64,000 nt of DNA. Origin: Acidobacteriota bacterium (GTDB taxonomy: Bacteria > Acidobacteriota > Terriglobia > Acidiferrales > UBA7541). Location: NCBI GenBank assembly GCA_003223325.1, contig QHYS01000010.1, forward strand, positions 1-64,000, written 5' to 3'. A program made the translations under genes and the position numbers. Position 1 is the first letter of the stretch. Each line of letters starts with the position of its first letter. Below are positions 45,466 through 54,219 of this stretch, in pieces. A model generated the notes under the pieces. It saw only the letters and a program-made list of their open reading frames with translations, was not told where the DNA came from and searched no databases.

Positions 45466-46376
45466 AGAAAATATCCATCTACCGCCCCACCAGCATCGAC
45501 GAAGCGATTCAAATTCTGTCGCGGCACGGAAAGGAAGCGGGAGTCTACGCCGGCGGCACCGACCTGCTGATTCGCCTGAAAAGTAGACTCCAGCAAGCGC
45601 CGAGCTATCTGGTCGACATCAAGAAGATCGACAATCTGCGCTATATCAAGGAAGATGCGCAGGGAGGCGTACAAATCGGCGCCGCGACCAAAATAGCCGA
45701 GATCGCGAACTCTGATTTGTTGAAGAGGAAATATCCGATGCTAGTCGAAGCCGTCAACATGATCTCTTCGCCGGAACTGCGCAACGCCTCAACATTAGGC
45801 GGAGACCTGTTGCAAGAGGTCTGGTGCCAGTATCTGCGCGGAGGGTATTCTTGCTGGAGAAACGGCGGGTACATTTGCTATGGGGCGATCGGCGATAACA
45901 GTTATTACCACTCGGCGATGGGAGGACGATTGTGCTATGCCGTCTATCCGGGAGACGCCGCGACGGCGCTGATTCCCTTCGATGCCAGGGTGAAGCTGGC
46001 TACTCCTGCTGGCGTCAAGGAACTGTCCATCGAGCAGCTCGTGCCCGGGGACATGATGGTGGATGGGAGAATCCAATCCCATGTGGTCCGCTACAACGAG
46101 ATCCTCACCGAGGTAGTCATTCCGCCGCCCAAGCCCGGTGTGCGGGCCTCGTTCGAAAAGCTGAGACCGCGCGGCGTTTGGGACTTCGCCATGGCCTCGC
46201 TGGCGATGAGTCTCCAGCTTCGGGATCAGACCATCGACGATGCGCGGGTCGTCTTCGGTGGGATCGCAGGGAAGCCGCTTCGAGAAACGGCAGTTGAAGA
46301 CTTTCTCAAAGGAAAGACGCTGAGCTCCGACTTAAGCGATCATGAAGTACAACGCGACCAAGATCGACATGGCTAA
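45462..46376 (+). CDS. FAD subunit of the molybdenum hydroxylase, with four-Cys insert (C-terminus frameshifted)
   Basis: The 304-residue product has the CoxM-type FAD domain: PTSIDEAIQILSRHGKEAGV, YAGGTDLLIRLKSR and RNASTLGGDLLQ. An insert carries Cys122, 131, 139 and 158 (VWCQYL, SCWRNGG, ICYG, LCYA), matching the [4Fe-4S]-binding insert known from PaoB and 4-hydroxybenzoyl-CoA reductase beta. The start overlaps the previous stop (ATGA). The last residues (HEVQRDQDRHG) look wrong. The +1 frame from 46342 reads MKYNATKIDMAKGLLASALA then KLSAAA before a stop at 46420-46422, a better C-terminus, so one base is probably lost or gained near 46330. Confidence 0.8.
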   Translation: MKKISIYRPTSIDEAIQILSRHGKEAGVYAGGTDLLIRLKSRLQQAPSYLVDIKKIDNLRYIKEDAQGGVQIGAATKIAEIANSDLLKRKYPMLVEAVNMISSPELRNASTLGGDLLQEVWCQYLRGGYSCWRNGGYICYGAIGDNSYYHSAMGGRLCYAVYPGDAATALIPFDARVKLATPAGVKELSIEQLVPGDMMVDGRIQSHVVRYNEILTEVVIPPPKPGVRASFEKLRPRGVWDFAMASLAMSLQLRDQTIDDARVVFGGIAGKPLRETAVEDFLKGKTLSSDLSDHEVQRDQDRHG

Positions 46377-46430
46377 GGGGCTGCTAGCCTCAGCTCTGGC
46401 GAAGCTGAGTGCAGCCGCATAGAAGCACGG

Positions 46431-46861
46431 ATGCAAGCCATTGAGGGCGTATTATTCGAGCCGGTAGGCTGCCTCGCCGAGTTCCCTTCCGGCCCATTCC
46501 TGGAAATTTGGATCGGTATTCCCTAAACCAGTTTTTCTCCGCCGTTTGGAGCAGAGACAACGCGTTAGGAGTCAAAGCTGCACCTCTTCAAGCGGCTATT
46601 GCCGGTGCATCTCTCAAACCAGAGCAGGTGATGTTTATTGCGGACACCTTAGAGGGTTTAAAGACGGCGCAGACCGTGGGCGTCCATTCCATTTTGATGA
46701 TGAATGATCCTGACGAGGCAAGGCGGTTGGCAATGCACAACCCGTCAGGAGGAATTGTTTCGCTTCACGAACTGCCTGACTTTATTCGGCTCGTAACGGC
46801 TGAGAACTCGATCCCGCCAGGCGCAATCAGGTTCTCGTCCAGCGGTCCCACGAGAATTTAG
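46431..46861 (+). pseudogene. HAD-superfamily hydrolase relic
   Basis: An ATG at 46431 begins MQAIEGVLFEPVGCLAEFPS, like the first strand of a HAD-type protein, and stops after about 30 codons. In another frame NQFFSAVWSRDNALGVKAAP, LKPEQVMFIADTLEGLKTAQ and ILMMNDPDEARRLAM give the C-terminal half with the GD-type acidic motif altered. The cap and middle (roughly 100 residues) are deleted. This is a fragment pair left from one gene. Confidence 0.65.
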
Positions 46862-47422
46862 CGCCTAAATACAATCGAAGGTTTCGGCGAAACGGAAACA
46901 CAACAGCGCCGCGACGATAAGGAAGCTGTGGCTGCGCACGCACACGCTCCACAAGACCTTGATCAGATCCCGCCCTGCCAAATTTTTTGCCTCCCTTGCT
47001 ACTGGGTAATGCCCGAGAAAAGGGGATTTCTCGGAGAGTAGGAAACGGCTTCACGCCGCATTCCGAAGCGACTGGGCTGCAATCACGCCTACGGGTCGTT
47101 TGCCTACAACTACAGAGGTTGACAGCTCGAACTAGCTATCTCACTGCCGTTAAGGTAGTTAGGTTTGGAGCACGTTGGAAAACAGGCGCTGCTGAGGCAA
47201 CTTTTGACTCTCGGAAGTCTAGGCCCCAAGACGGGCATGAGATAGAGGGGCTTCGCAAAACTGCAGCAAACAGGGATTAGAACAAAGAAGAAGTTTTTTG
47301 CCACTTTTATGCCCGGCAAGGACTCCCCTTTCAATCGATACGAGCACTTGTCGTGCTTGATCCCTAGATAACACCAACAACTCAAAGGGATTAACCTCGC
47401 GAACAGGCGTCAAGGCCCAGGG
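46862..47422. other. 560-base gap without a recognised gene
   Basis: No frame on either strand shows a family motif or credible start. The right end abuts a sigma-54-type promoter. Earlier parts may hold remnants of the HAD gene's neighbours. Confidence 0.4.
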
Positions 47423-47438
47423 TGGCATCCGCATTGCT
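47423..47438 (+). promoter_or_regulatory. Sigma-54 (-24/-12) promoter
   Basis: TGGCATCCGCATTGCT matches the sigma-54 consensus TGGCAY-N5-TTGCW exactly, with the invariant GG and GC dinucleotides 12 bases apart. Transcription would begin near 47449, at the very start of the regulator gene. This suggests that translation begins at a later Met or is leaderless. It is the only clear sigma-54 site I found in the EPS regions. Confidence 0.6.
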
Positions 47439-47447
47439 CTCCTCAAC

Positions 47448-48446
47448 ATGAACTCATCGGCGTTTCAAGAACGCAGAAGCTCACCTTACATGCAAATGGC
47501 ATCCTTAACCAAAGTGACACCACGATCGGACGATAGTCGATTCTTATTGGGGCAGGCCAACAGCCCGGCGATGCACGCGCTTGAGCGGATGATCGCCAAG
47601 CTCGCGCCGACGAACATCCCTCTGCTGTTAATCGGGGAAAGCGGCACGGGAAAGGAGATCCTCGCACAGCAAATTCACCAACTCTCTCCAAAGGGTAGTC
47701 AGCCCCTCGTCAAGCTGATCTGTGCTTTCCTAAGCGCTGAATCTTTATCCGCTCACTTTAACGGGTGCAGCAATGGCGACGGACAGGCGCGCACCTTATT
47801 CCTCAAGGAGATTAACGAACTGGACGATTCAAGTCAGCGAAACCTTCTGCACTCCCTACCCCCGTCAGACGTGAGTATTACCGAAGGCTTTAACGGTCAG
47901 AGGTTGATCTCCTCGACCACCCGAAACTTGGAAGAGGAAGTGAGGGCCGGTCGATTCCGCGCTGACCTTTATTATCAAATTAGTGCCGTAAGCCTGACGA
48001 TTCCTCCTTTGCGCCAGCGAAAAGAAGACATTCCGGCATTTGTGGAATTGTTCCTGATGAAATATTCGACTCTTTTGGGACGCCCGCGCCCGCACCTCGA
48101 CTCACAAGATTTCATCCTTTTACAGGGATCTCCCTGGCCGGGCAATATTCGGGAACTGGAAAATATGATCAGGAAGATTGTGGTTCTGAACGACCCCAAG
48201 GCTGTTCTTTCGCAACTCGCCGTGCAGATGAACGAGTCCCCCTCTACCGTGACCTGGGGCAAGACCTTTCCATTGAAAACGGCCGCACGAGCGGCTTCTC
48301 ATCGAACTGAACGACAGTTGATTCTGGAGACTCTGGCCAGGACCCGTTGGAATCGGAAGCGTGCGGCTCAGGAGCTGCAAATCAGTTACAAGTCATTACT
48401 CTACAAGCTGAAGCAAATCCACAGCGAAGAACAGGAAAAGGGATAG
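47448..48446 (+). CDS. Sigma-54-activator-like AAA+ regulator lacking the GAFTGA loop
   Basis: The 332-residue protein has a AAA+ domain and a Fis-type helix-turn-helix but no receiver. Walker A is GESGTGKE (63-70), the Arg finger region GRFRADLYYQI and sensor II SPWPGNIRELENMIRK are normal, and the C-terminal NRKRAAQELQISYKSLLYKL binds DNA. Between Cys92 and LFLKEI about 20 residues are missing, removing the GAFTGA loop that contacts sigma-54. The Walker B Asp is Lys120. It therefore probably cannot activate sigma-54 itself and may act as a repressor or partner. It lies 18 bases before the chain-length gene. ATGs at 47490 or 47496 are alternative starts. Confidence 0.8.
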   Translation: MNSSAFQERRSSPYMQMASLTKVTPRSDDSRFLLGQANSPAMHALERMIAKLAPTNIPLLLIGESGTGKEILAQQIHQLSPKGSQPLVKLICAFLSAESLSAHFNGCSNGDGQARTLFLKEINELDDSSQRNLLHSLPPSDVSITEGFNGQRLISSTTRNLEEEVRAGRFRADLYYQISAVSLTIPPLRQRKEDIPAFVELFLMKYSTLLGRPRPHLDSQDFILLQGSPWPGNIRELENMIRKIVVLNDPKAVLSQLAVQMNESPSTVTWGKTFPLKTAARAASHRTERQLILETLARTRWNRKRAAQELQISYKSLLYKLKQIHSEEQEKG

Positions 48447-48464
48447 GCAAGAGGTCCAACCAAA

Positions 48465-49961
48465 ATGAGTGGAATGAGACAACTAGATTTCGACGACTAT
48501 GTCGAGATTTTTCGGCGGCGATGGTGGTTGGTGACGGTTCTCGCCTTGGTAGGTGCCGGAGCAGGCTATGGGTTAGCCCATTTCCTGCCGAAGCGCTACA
48601 CATCCCAGACTTTGGTACTCGTGGAACAACCTACCGTTCCTGGGGATTACGTGAAACCTGTAATTACCCAGGATGTGAACCAGCGCTTGGCAACCATGCA
48701 GCAGCAGATCTTGAGCCGCACGCGTTTAGAACCGGTCATTCAGCAGTTTGGACTATTTCCCGAGGACATTAAGCAACGATCTATGGAAGAGTTAGTACAA
48801 CGTCTGCGCGAGACAATCAGTGTTACACCCATCCGCGCCATGACCGGGACAGAAGGGCGGATGCTTCCCGGATTTTATATCGGTGTGGTCTTCGATGATC
48901 CTCACCTGGCGCAGCAGATTTGCTCCACGATTACCTCCATGTTTATGGAAGAAAATCTGAAGCTGCGGCAGCAACTCTCTGAACAAACGACGCAATTCCT
49001 AAGCAAGCAGCTCGAAGATGCTAAAGCAAGACTCGATGAGCAAGATTCCAAGTTGGCGGATTTTAAGCGCCAGCATATCGGCTCTCTTCCTGACGAGAGC
49101 AATACGAACCTCAACATTCTCACCGGGCTGACCACACAGCTCGATGCAGTAACCCAAGCGCTTGCTCGCGGCCAGCAGGACAAGAGCTTTGCCGAATCCG
49201 TGCTGGCACAGCAACTCGAGGCCTGGCAACCCTCTCAGGTTGGACCGAACCCAGAGACAAGAGAACAACAACTCTCCGCGCGGGAACTGCAGCTCTCGGA
49301 ATTGCAGTCCAAGTACACAGATGACCATCCGGACGTTATCAAGGCCAAAAGTGATGTCGAAGCTCTCAAGAAGAAACTTGCTGAGAGCGAAGCCAGAGAC
49401 AATGCGGCGTACCCTGACAAGTCCGCCAAGACGGCAGCGGAACCGCTGCAGATTCAAAATTTGCGCGCTCAAATCTTCCAAATCGAGCAGGCCATTACGG
49501 AAAGAACGAAACAGCAGGAAGAGATCCAGCGGCAGATCAAATTGTATCGGGAGCGAGTCGAATCCAGTCCGGCGATCGAGCAAGAATATAAAGAACTGAC
49601 CCGAGACTATCAAACAGCCCTGGCCTTTTACAACGATCTGCTTAGCAAGCGCGACCAGTCGGCCATGGCCAACGATCTCGAGCGTCATCAACAGGGGGAG
49701 CAGTTCCAGGTTCTAGATCCTGCTAGTCTTCCTGACAAGCCGTCGTTTCCCAATAAGCAGCTTTTCGCGGTAGGTGGATCCGGTGCCGGCTTGAGCTTAG
49801 GAGTCGGTCTCGTCCTCCTTGTTGAACTACTGGACAAGTCACTGCGCTCAAGGCAAAACGTTGAAACCGCTCTCCGCTTGCCAGTGCTCGCCATGATACC
49901 GGTTATCGGTGCACCTTCAGGCAAGCGAGTAAATAAGTCAGTGTTCGCACTGAAGATATAG
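48465..49961 (+). CDS. Polysaccharide chain-length determinant, Wzz/GumC-like (exosortase-linked)
   Basis: The 498-residue inner-membrane protein has the Wzz opening (DFDDYVEIFRRRWWLVTVLA) with a first helix, then KRYTSQTLVLVEQPTVPG. A long periplasmic coiled coil follows (about 150-420; TTQFLSKQLEDAKARLDEQD), then a Pro-rich exit (LDPASLPDKPSFPNKQ) and a second helix. It has the length of the exosortase-associated GumC-like group. It sets polysaccharide chain length and pairs with the tyrosine kinase encoded 69 bases downstream. Confidence 0.9.
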   Translation: MSGMRQLDFDDYVEIFRRRWWLVTVLALVGAGAGYGLAHFLPKRYTSQTLVLVEQPTVPGDYVKPVITQDVNQRLATMQQQILSRTRLEPVIQQFGLFPEDIKQRSMEELVQRLRETISVTPIRAMTGTEGRMLPGFYIGVVFDDPHLAQQICSTITSMFMEENLKLRQQLSEQTTQFLSKQLEDAKARLDEQDSKLADFKRQHIGSLPDESNTNLNILTGLTTQLDAVTQALARGQQDKSFAESVLAQQLEAWQPSQVGPNPETREQQLSARELQLSELQSKYTDDHPDVIKAKSDVEALKKKLAESEARDNAAYPDKSAKTAAEPLQIQNLRAQIFQIEQAITERTKQQEEIQRQIKLYRERVESSPAIEQEYKELTRDYQTALAFYNDLLSKRDQSAMANDLERHQQGEQFQVLDPASLPDKPSFPNKQLFAVGGSGAGLSLGVGLVLLVELLDKSLRSRQNVETALRLPVLAMIPVIGAPSGKRVNKSVFALKI

Positions 49962-50030
49962 CCCGTTAAGGGAGCAGCCGTTCGATTGACAAGCACTTAG
50001 GCTTTTTGATTCTACGCTGGCAAGGAAATT

Positions 50031-50987
50031 ATGACTCGTATCCACGAAGCGTTGACGAAGGCTGGTCAAGAGTATCCCGCCGCTCAAGCGATCGATAGTC
50101 TGTTTCAGCTGGATTCGACCCGGCCCATTGAGTCGGAGTCGAAAGATGCACCTCCATCCGGGATAGGTTCGCCGAGACGCGTGAACATCCTCGCTCCTGC
50201 TGCAACTGATCCGCTCGAACTGGATGATCTGCGAAAGCGCTGCTCATACCCCGAATGGTCCTTCGACCCGGCTGTGGATGTCTTTTCCGATCAGGGACGG
50301 AGCGCCTTGGGCGCAGAGCAATTCCGTACTTTGCGTTCGCGACTCTGTCAGCTTCGAGGCAACCGACCTGTCCGAACAATTTTGATAACCAGTGCGGTGG
50401 CCGGCGAGGGAAAGACATTTGTGGCCTTCAATCTGGCGCAGGCGATCGTCCGACAGCCCGACCAACGCGTTCTGATTATAGATGCGGACTTACGCTGCTC
50501 GCGCCTGCATGGCATCTTTGGAGCACCGAACGCCCTGGGCCTGAGTGATTATTTGGGAGGAAGAGCAGATGAGCTCGCCATTATTCAGTCAGGTCATGAA
50601 GGCAATTTGTACTTGATTCCAGGCGGAACCAGAATTGCGAATCCGAGCGAGTTGCTTGCGAATGGACGCTTCAAAAGACTTATTGAGCGTGTGGCACCGC
50701 TGTTCGATTGGATCATTGTCGATTCAACCCCCTGCCTTCCGGTCACGGACGCAAATATTGCTGCCAATTCCTGCGATGGTCTGCTTCTCGTGGTGAAAGC
50801 CTATTCGACACCCGCCGAGATTGCTCAGAGAGCGAGGCAAGAACTGCAAGACCGGAACGTCCTAGGGGTAGTGTTTAATTCTGTACAGGAAAGTATTGTG
50901 TCGTATGGCTCCTATTATAACTATCCGCAAAATGGTCACGATGAGGTGAAGAAAACTCAAGCGCATAGGAACAAGTTCAGGCAATAG
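50031..50987 (+). CDS. BY-kinase, CpsD/Wzc-C type tyrosine autokinase
   Basis: The 318-residue cytoplasmic protein shows Walker A TSAVAGEGKTF (120-130), Walker A' LIIDADLRCSRLH (148-160) and Walker B WIIVDSTP (227-234). Its tail contains a tyrosine cluster (YGSYYNY, residues 292-298) where such kinases autophosphorylate. The N-terminal 90 residues are a variable linker. It belongs to the exosortase-associated protein tyrosine kinase group and regulates the Wzz-like partner by cycles of phosphorylation. Confidence 0.9.
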   Translation: MTRIHEALTKAGQEYPAAQAIDSLFQLDSTRPIESESKDAPPSGIGSPRRVNILAPAATDPLELDDLRKRCSYPEWSFDPAVDVFSDQGRSALGAEQFRTLRSRLCQLRGNRPVRTILITSAVAGEGKTFVAFNLAQAIVRQPDQRVLIIDADLRCSRLHGIFGAPNALGLSDYLGGRADELAIIQSGHEGNLYLIPGGTRIANPSELLANGRFKRLIERVAPLFDWIIVDSTPCLPVTDANIAANSCDGLLLVVKAYSTPAEIAQRARQELQDRNVLGVVFNSVQESIVSYGSYYNYPQNGHDEVKKTQAHRNKFRQ

Positions 50988-51035
50988 ACTCTAAATCATT
51001 ATCTCGTCTTCTTGTTCCCGGAGGTAAGTCCGAAA

Positions 51036-51623
51036 GTGTTCAAACGCATAGGCTTGTCGACTCTACTAAGGGTTTTCGTTTTTTTGCTGCTGGTTCTGTC
51101 CGCCGGCGCCCAGAAAGCTGCGGGGGCCACAACCCAAGACCCCAACTATGTGATTGGTTCAGAAGACGTGCTCGACATTAGTGTGTGGAAGGAGCCCGAT
51201 CTTTCCCGCACAGTCCCCGTTCGTCCCGATGGAAACATTTCCCTCCCCCTGCTCAACGACTTGCAGGCCACCGGATTGACTCCCTCACAATTAGCGGCGA
51301 AAGTCACAAAGGGCTTAGCTAAGTTCGTCACCAACCCTCAAGTCACCATCATTGTGACTCAGATTAACAGCCAACGTTTCTACGTTCTAGGGGAGGCCGC
51401 CCGCCCGGGCGCCTATACATTGACTCCCAACATGACGGTTCTACAGGCCCTCTCAAATGCAGGCGGCTTTACGCCCTATGCGAATTCCAAAAAGATCTGT
51501 CTGCTGCGCGAAGAAAATGGCAAACAGCAAAAGCTGCTCTTTAACTACAAAGATGTTATCGCCGGAAAGCGGACCGAGCAGAACATCGTCCTAAAGACCG
51601 GCGATACGATCGTCGTACCATAG
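51036..51623 (+). CDS. Polysaccharide export outer-membrane protein, Wza-like
   Basis: A GGAGGT site fixes a GTG start at 51036. The 195-residue protein has a signal peptide (STLLRVFVFLLLVLSAGAQ), the Poly_export domain (YVIGSEDVLDISVWKEPDLS, RTVPVRPDGNISLPLLNDLQ) and a SLBB repeat (FYVLGEAARPGAYTLTPNMT). It forms the periplasm-to-outside conduit or its lower ring. It is shorter than E. coli Wza, lacking the C-terminal outer-membrane helix, as in other EpsE-like proteins of exosortase loci. Confidence 0.9.
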   Translation: MFKRIGLSTLLRVFVFLLLVLSAGAQKAAGATTQDPNYVIGSEDVLDISVWKEPDLSRTVPVRPDGNISLPLLNDLQATGLTPSQLAAKVTKGLAKFVTNPQVTIIVTQINSQRFYVLGEAARPGAYTLTPNMTVLQALSNAGGFTPYANSKKICLLREENGKQQKLLFNYKDVIAGKRTEQNIVLKTGDTIVVP

Positions 51624-51656
51624 CTCAAAGTGTTGGCATTCGGTGGAAAAATCGAA

Positions 51657-53129
51657 ATGAGACACGCAAGGATCCTAGTTGTCCTGATCCAAACCTTAGC
51701 TGCGGTCGCAGCGCTCTGCTTTTCGGTCGCATGGGCCCAGCAAGCTCCGAAGGCTCCTCTCTCCACCGGCCCACAGGCTCCTGCTCAACCCTTGGCTCCT
51801 CTGCCAAGTGGGAGCAACGGTAGCGCCGGGTCGGGCGCAGCCGGTGGGTCAGTAGCGCAAGACGTCGCGCAGCCAGAACCCTCAACGCAAGTACAGCCCG
51901 ACACGCACGCTCTTGCCAGTGCGGAGATTCTCGGTTTGGGTTCTCTGCGCCGTTTGACCCGTATCTTTGATCCCGCACTGCAATTTTCGGAACTTGCGGA
52001 AACCGGGATCGTGGCCGGACAAACCGTTTCAGTGAGCAGCGTGGGTGGGACGCTTGACGTGGAACGGCGGTGGCGCCGCTATCATTTGGCAGCCACATAC
52101 CGCGGCGCTGAAACGATATACGAGCCCTCCTACTATTATGGCATGCGCTACTTGCCTTATCACGACGGCGGCATCTCGCAGGAAATATCCTTGGGGCGGT
52201 GGACACTGCGGTTGCGCGACGATGTGCTGTATTCATGGGGATCCGGTTTTGGCAGTCTATTCGCAGGTGGGCCTGCACTGGCGAGCCAGAATGGTTCCCT
52301 GGACAGCATCCAGCGATCTTTGGCTTCCAGTGGAACGATCCAGACGGCCCTTGCACGGCAGCTCTCCAATACCGCACTGGGCGAAATCGATTATGCGCAC
52401 AGCCGACGGACAACGCTGACCCTGGTCGGTTCTTACGGATTACTTCACTTTTTGGATCCCGGCTATATCAACAGTCAGAACATTACTGGGCGGGTCGGAT
52501 ACAACTACGCCCTCAGCGCCAAGAACAATGTCGCGCTGACTTACGATCATAACCTCATAACTTTCGTTGGAGCCAACGGCCGCCTTCAGACCGACCTGGC
52601 TCAGATGGCGTTCGGACGCAAAGTTACCGGACGATTGGCTCTCCAGGTGGCGGCCGGACCACGACTTCTCCATTTTGCTTACTTCGGCCCGGCGCACAGA
52701 ACGCAGCTGTCTTGGAGCGCGTCGAGCTCGCTGACGTATCAATGGCGCCGCACCGGCTATTCTCTTTCCTACTTCCGCGGAGTAACCACCGGTTCGGGCG
52801 TGTTCTTTGGTAGCAGCAGTGACACTATTACAGCCATGGCAAGCCGCGAACTCACAAGGTTCTGGTCTGCCTCGGTGAATGGTGGATATGCCAGAAACGA
52901 TGCTTTGGTACCCCGCGCCGTTTTCGCCAGCCGATTCGACGACTGGTTCGTGGGCGCCAGCTTGAACCACCCGTTAGGACGTCAAGTCCGTTTGGGCCTG
53001 AGCTACGCATTTCAACAGCAGACCAGCGGAGGTGGGGGCTGTCCGGTTCTCACTTGCGGGCTCGCGCGACCCTTTAGCCAGTACGGCATTACCTTGCAGT
53101 GGCACCCATTGCTAGTCCGGGCCAGATGA
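51657..53129 (+). CDS. Outer-membrane beta-barrel protein of the EPS locus
   Basis: The ATG at 51657 gives a signal peptide (LVVLIQTLAAVAALCFSVAW). A Pro/Ala/Gly/Ser-rich linker to about residue 85 follows, then alternating amphipathic strands to the end (HLAATYRGAETIYEPSYYYG, LSYFRGVTTGSGVFFG, VRLGLSYAFQQQ). The last strand ends in a hydrophobic position, as barrel proteins do. Exosortase/EPS clusters carry such proteins as presumed secretion pores. It begins 34 bases after the wza-like gene. Confidence 0.7.
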   Translation: MRHARILVVLIQTLAAVAALCFSVAWAQQAPKAPLSTGPQAPAQPLAPLPSGSNGSAGSGAAGGSVAQDVAQPEPSTQVQPDTHALASAEILGLGSLRRLTRIFDPALQFSELAETGIVAGQTVSVSSVGGTLDVERRWRRYHLAATYRGAETIYEPSYYYGMRYLPYHDGGISQEISLGRWTLRLRDDVLYSWGSGFGSLFAGGPALASQNGSLDSIQRSLASSGTIQTALARQLSNTALGEIDYAHSRRTTLTLVGSYGLLHFLDPGYINSQNITGRVGYNYALSAKNNVALTYDHNLITFVGANGRLQTDLAQMAFGRKVTGRLALQVAAGPRLLHFAYFGPAHRTQLSWSASSSLTYQWRRTGYSLSYFRGVTTGSGVFFGSSSDTITAMASRELTRFWSASVNGGYARNDALVPRAVFASRFDDWFVGASLNHPLGRQVRLGLSYAFQQQTSGGGGCPVLTCGLARPFSQYGITLQWHPLLVRAR

Positions 53130-53270
53130 GGCGGCCCAGGATACTTTACGGAGTCGCATACCTTGAGATATCGCTGGTACCAGGATCTTGTGTAGAAACG
53201 GGCCCGTTCACGGGCAAACGGCAATGCAGCACCTCGTGGGCAAAAGGAAATGAAGTGATGAGGAGTCTAT

Positions 53271-54209
53271 ATGTATAAAAAATTCTTTGGACTTCGCGAG
53301 AACCCGTTCAATGTCAATCCCGACCCGCGATACCTCTATCTCACTCGGCACATCCAGGAGGCCCTCGCCTGTTTGATCTACGGAATCCAGGCACGCAAGG
53401 GCTTCGTGTTACTTACCGGCGAGGTAGGCACCGGTAAGACCACCGTCCTCAACAAGCTTCTGGGTTGGTGTCGTCAGGAACGCATCGCCACGGCCTTTAT
53501 GTTCAACCCACGGCTAAGCGAAGCGGAGTTTTTCGATTTCATGCTCGCCGATTTCGGCATTCCCTGCGATTCGACTCTGAAGAGCCGGACCTTACTGAAA
53601 CTGAATCAGTGGCTGCTCGAACAACATCAGCGCGGAAGTCGTGCGATTCTAATCGTCGATGAAGCGCAGAACCTGTCTTTCGAGATGCTCGAAGAGATTC
53701 GACTCTTGACGAATCTCGAGACTTCTACCGAAAAACTCCTGCAAATTGTCCTGGCCGGTCAGCCTGAACTCGAGGATAAAGTGAATGACCCACGACTGCG
53801 GCAGCTTCGGCAGCGCATTACTCTTTGGGCCAAAACGCGCCCGTTGACGCTGCTCGAGACTTCTGGTTATATCAAGGAGCGGCTACGCATCGGCGGCAGC
53901 ACGGGACAGGAGATCTTCAGTCTAGCAGCGGTTGAAGCTGTGCATCGCCATGCTCGAGGCATTCCCCGGATCATCAATTTGATTTGTGAACATGCCCTGA
54001 TCAGCTCTTTCGTAGAACACTCGAAAACCGTTTCGGCAAAGATCGTCGAAGAAGTCGCCGGCGATTTTGACCTGCAGGAAGTGGCCTTCGAGCTAGCCCC
54101 CAAAGCCGCGAATACCGGCCTTCCCATACTCGCGGACCGTGAATTACCCCAGACTGGGCGCCCACCTTCGGTTCCATTGTCCAGAGTCGCAGGGGAACAG
54201 AAGAATTAG
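53271..54209 (+). CDS. ExeA-like AAA ATPase (exosortase-associated)
   Basis: The 312-residue ATPase starts MYKKFFGLRENPFNVNPDPR, the hallmark of the ExeA/GspA-like group found in exosortase loci. Walker A is GEVGTGKTT (50-58), Walker B AILIVDEAQNLS (125-136), and a sensor region follows (RQRITLWAKTRPLTLLETSG). General knowledge links it to assembly of secretion complexes in the cell envelope. It lies 141 bases after the barrel gene, in the same direction. It lacks the C-terminal peptidoglycan-binding domain seen in ExeA itself. Confidence 0.85.
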   Translation: MYKKFFGLRENPFNVNPDPRYLYLTRHIQEALACLIYGIQARKGFVLLTGEVGTGKTTVLNKLLGWCRQERIATAFMFNPRLSEAEFFDFMLADFGIPCDSTLKSRTLLKLNQWLLEQHQRGSRAILIVDEAQNLSFEMLEEIRLLTNLETSTEKLLQIVLAGQPELEDKVNDPRLRQLRQRITLWAKTRPLTLLETSGYIKERLRIGGSTGQEIFSLAAVEAVHRHARGIPRIINLICEHALISSFVEHSKTVSAKIVEEVAGDFDLQEVAFELAPKAANTGLPILADRELPQTGRPPSVPLSRVAGEQKN

Positions 54210-54219
54210 TGATTGAAGG

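Noticed and set aside
53130-53270. Possible sigma-54 promoter before the ExeA-like gene (TGGTACC...TTGTG)
   Set aside because: Spacing and the -12 element do not match.
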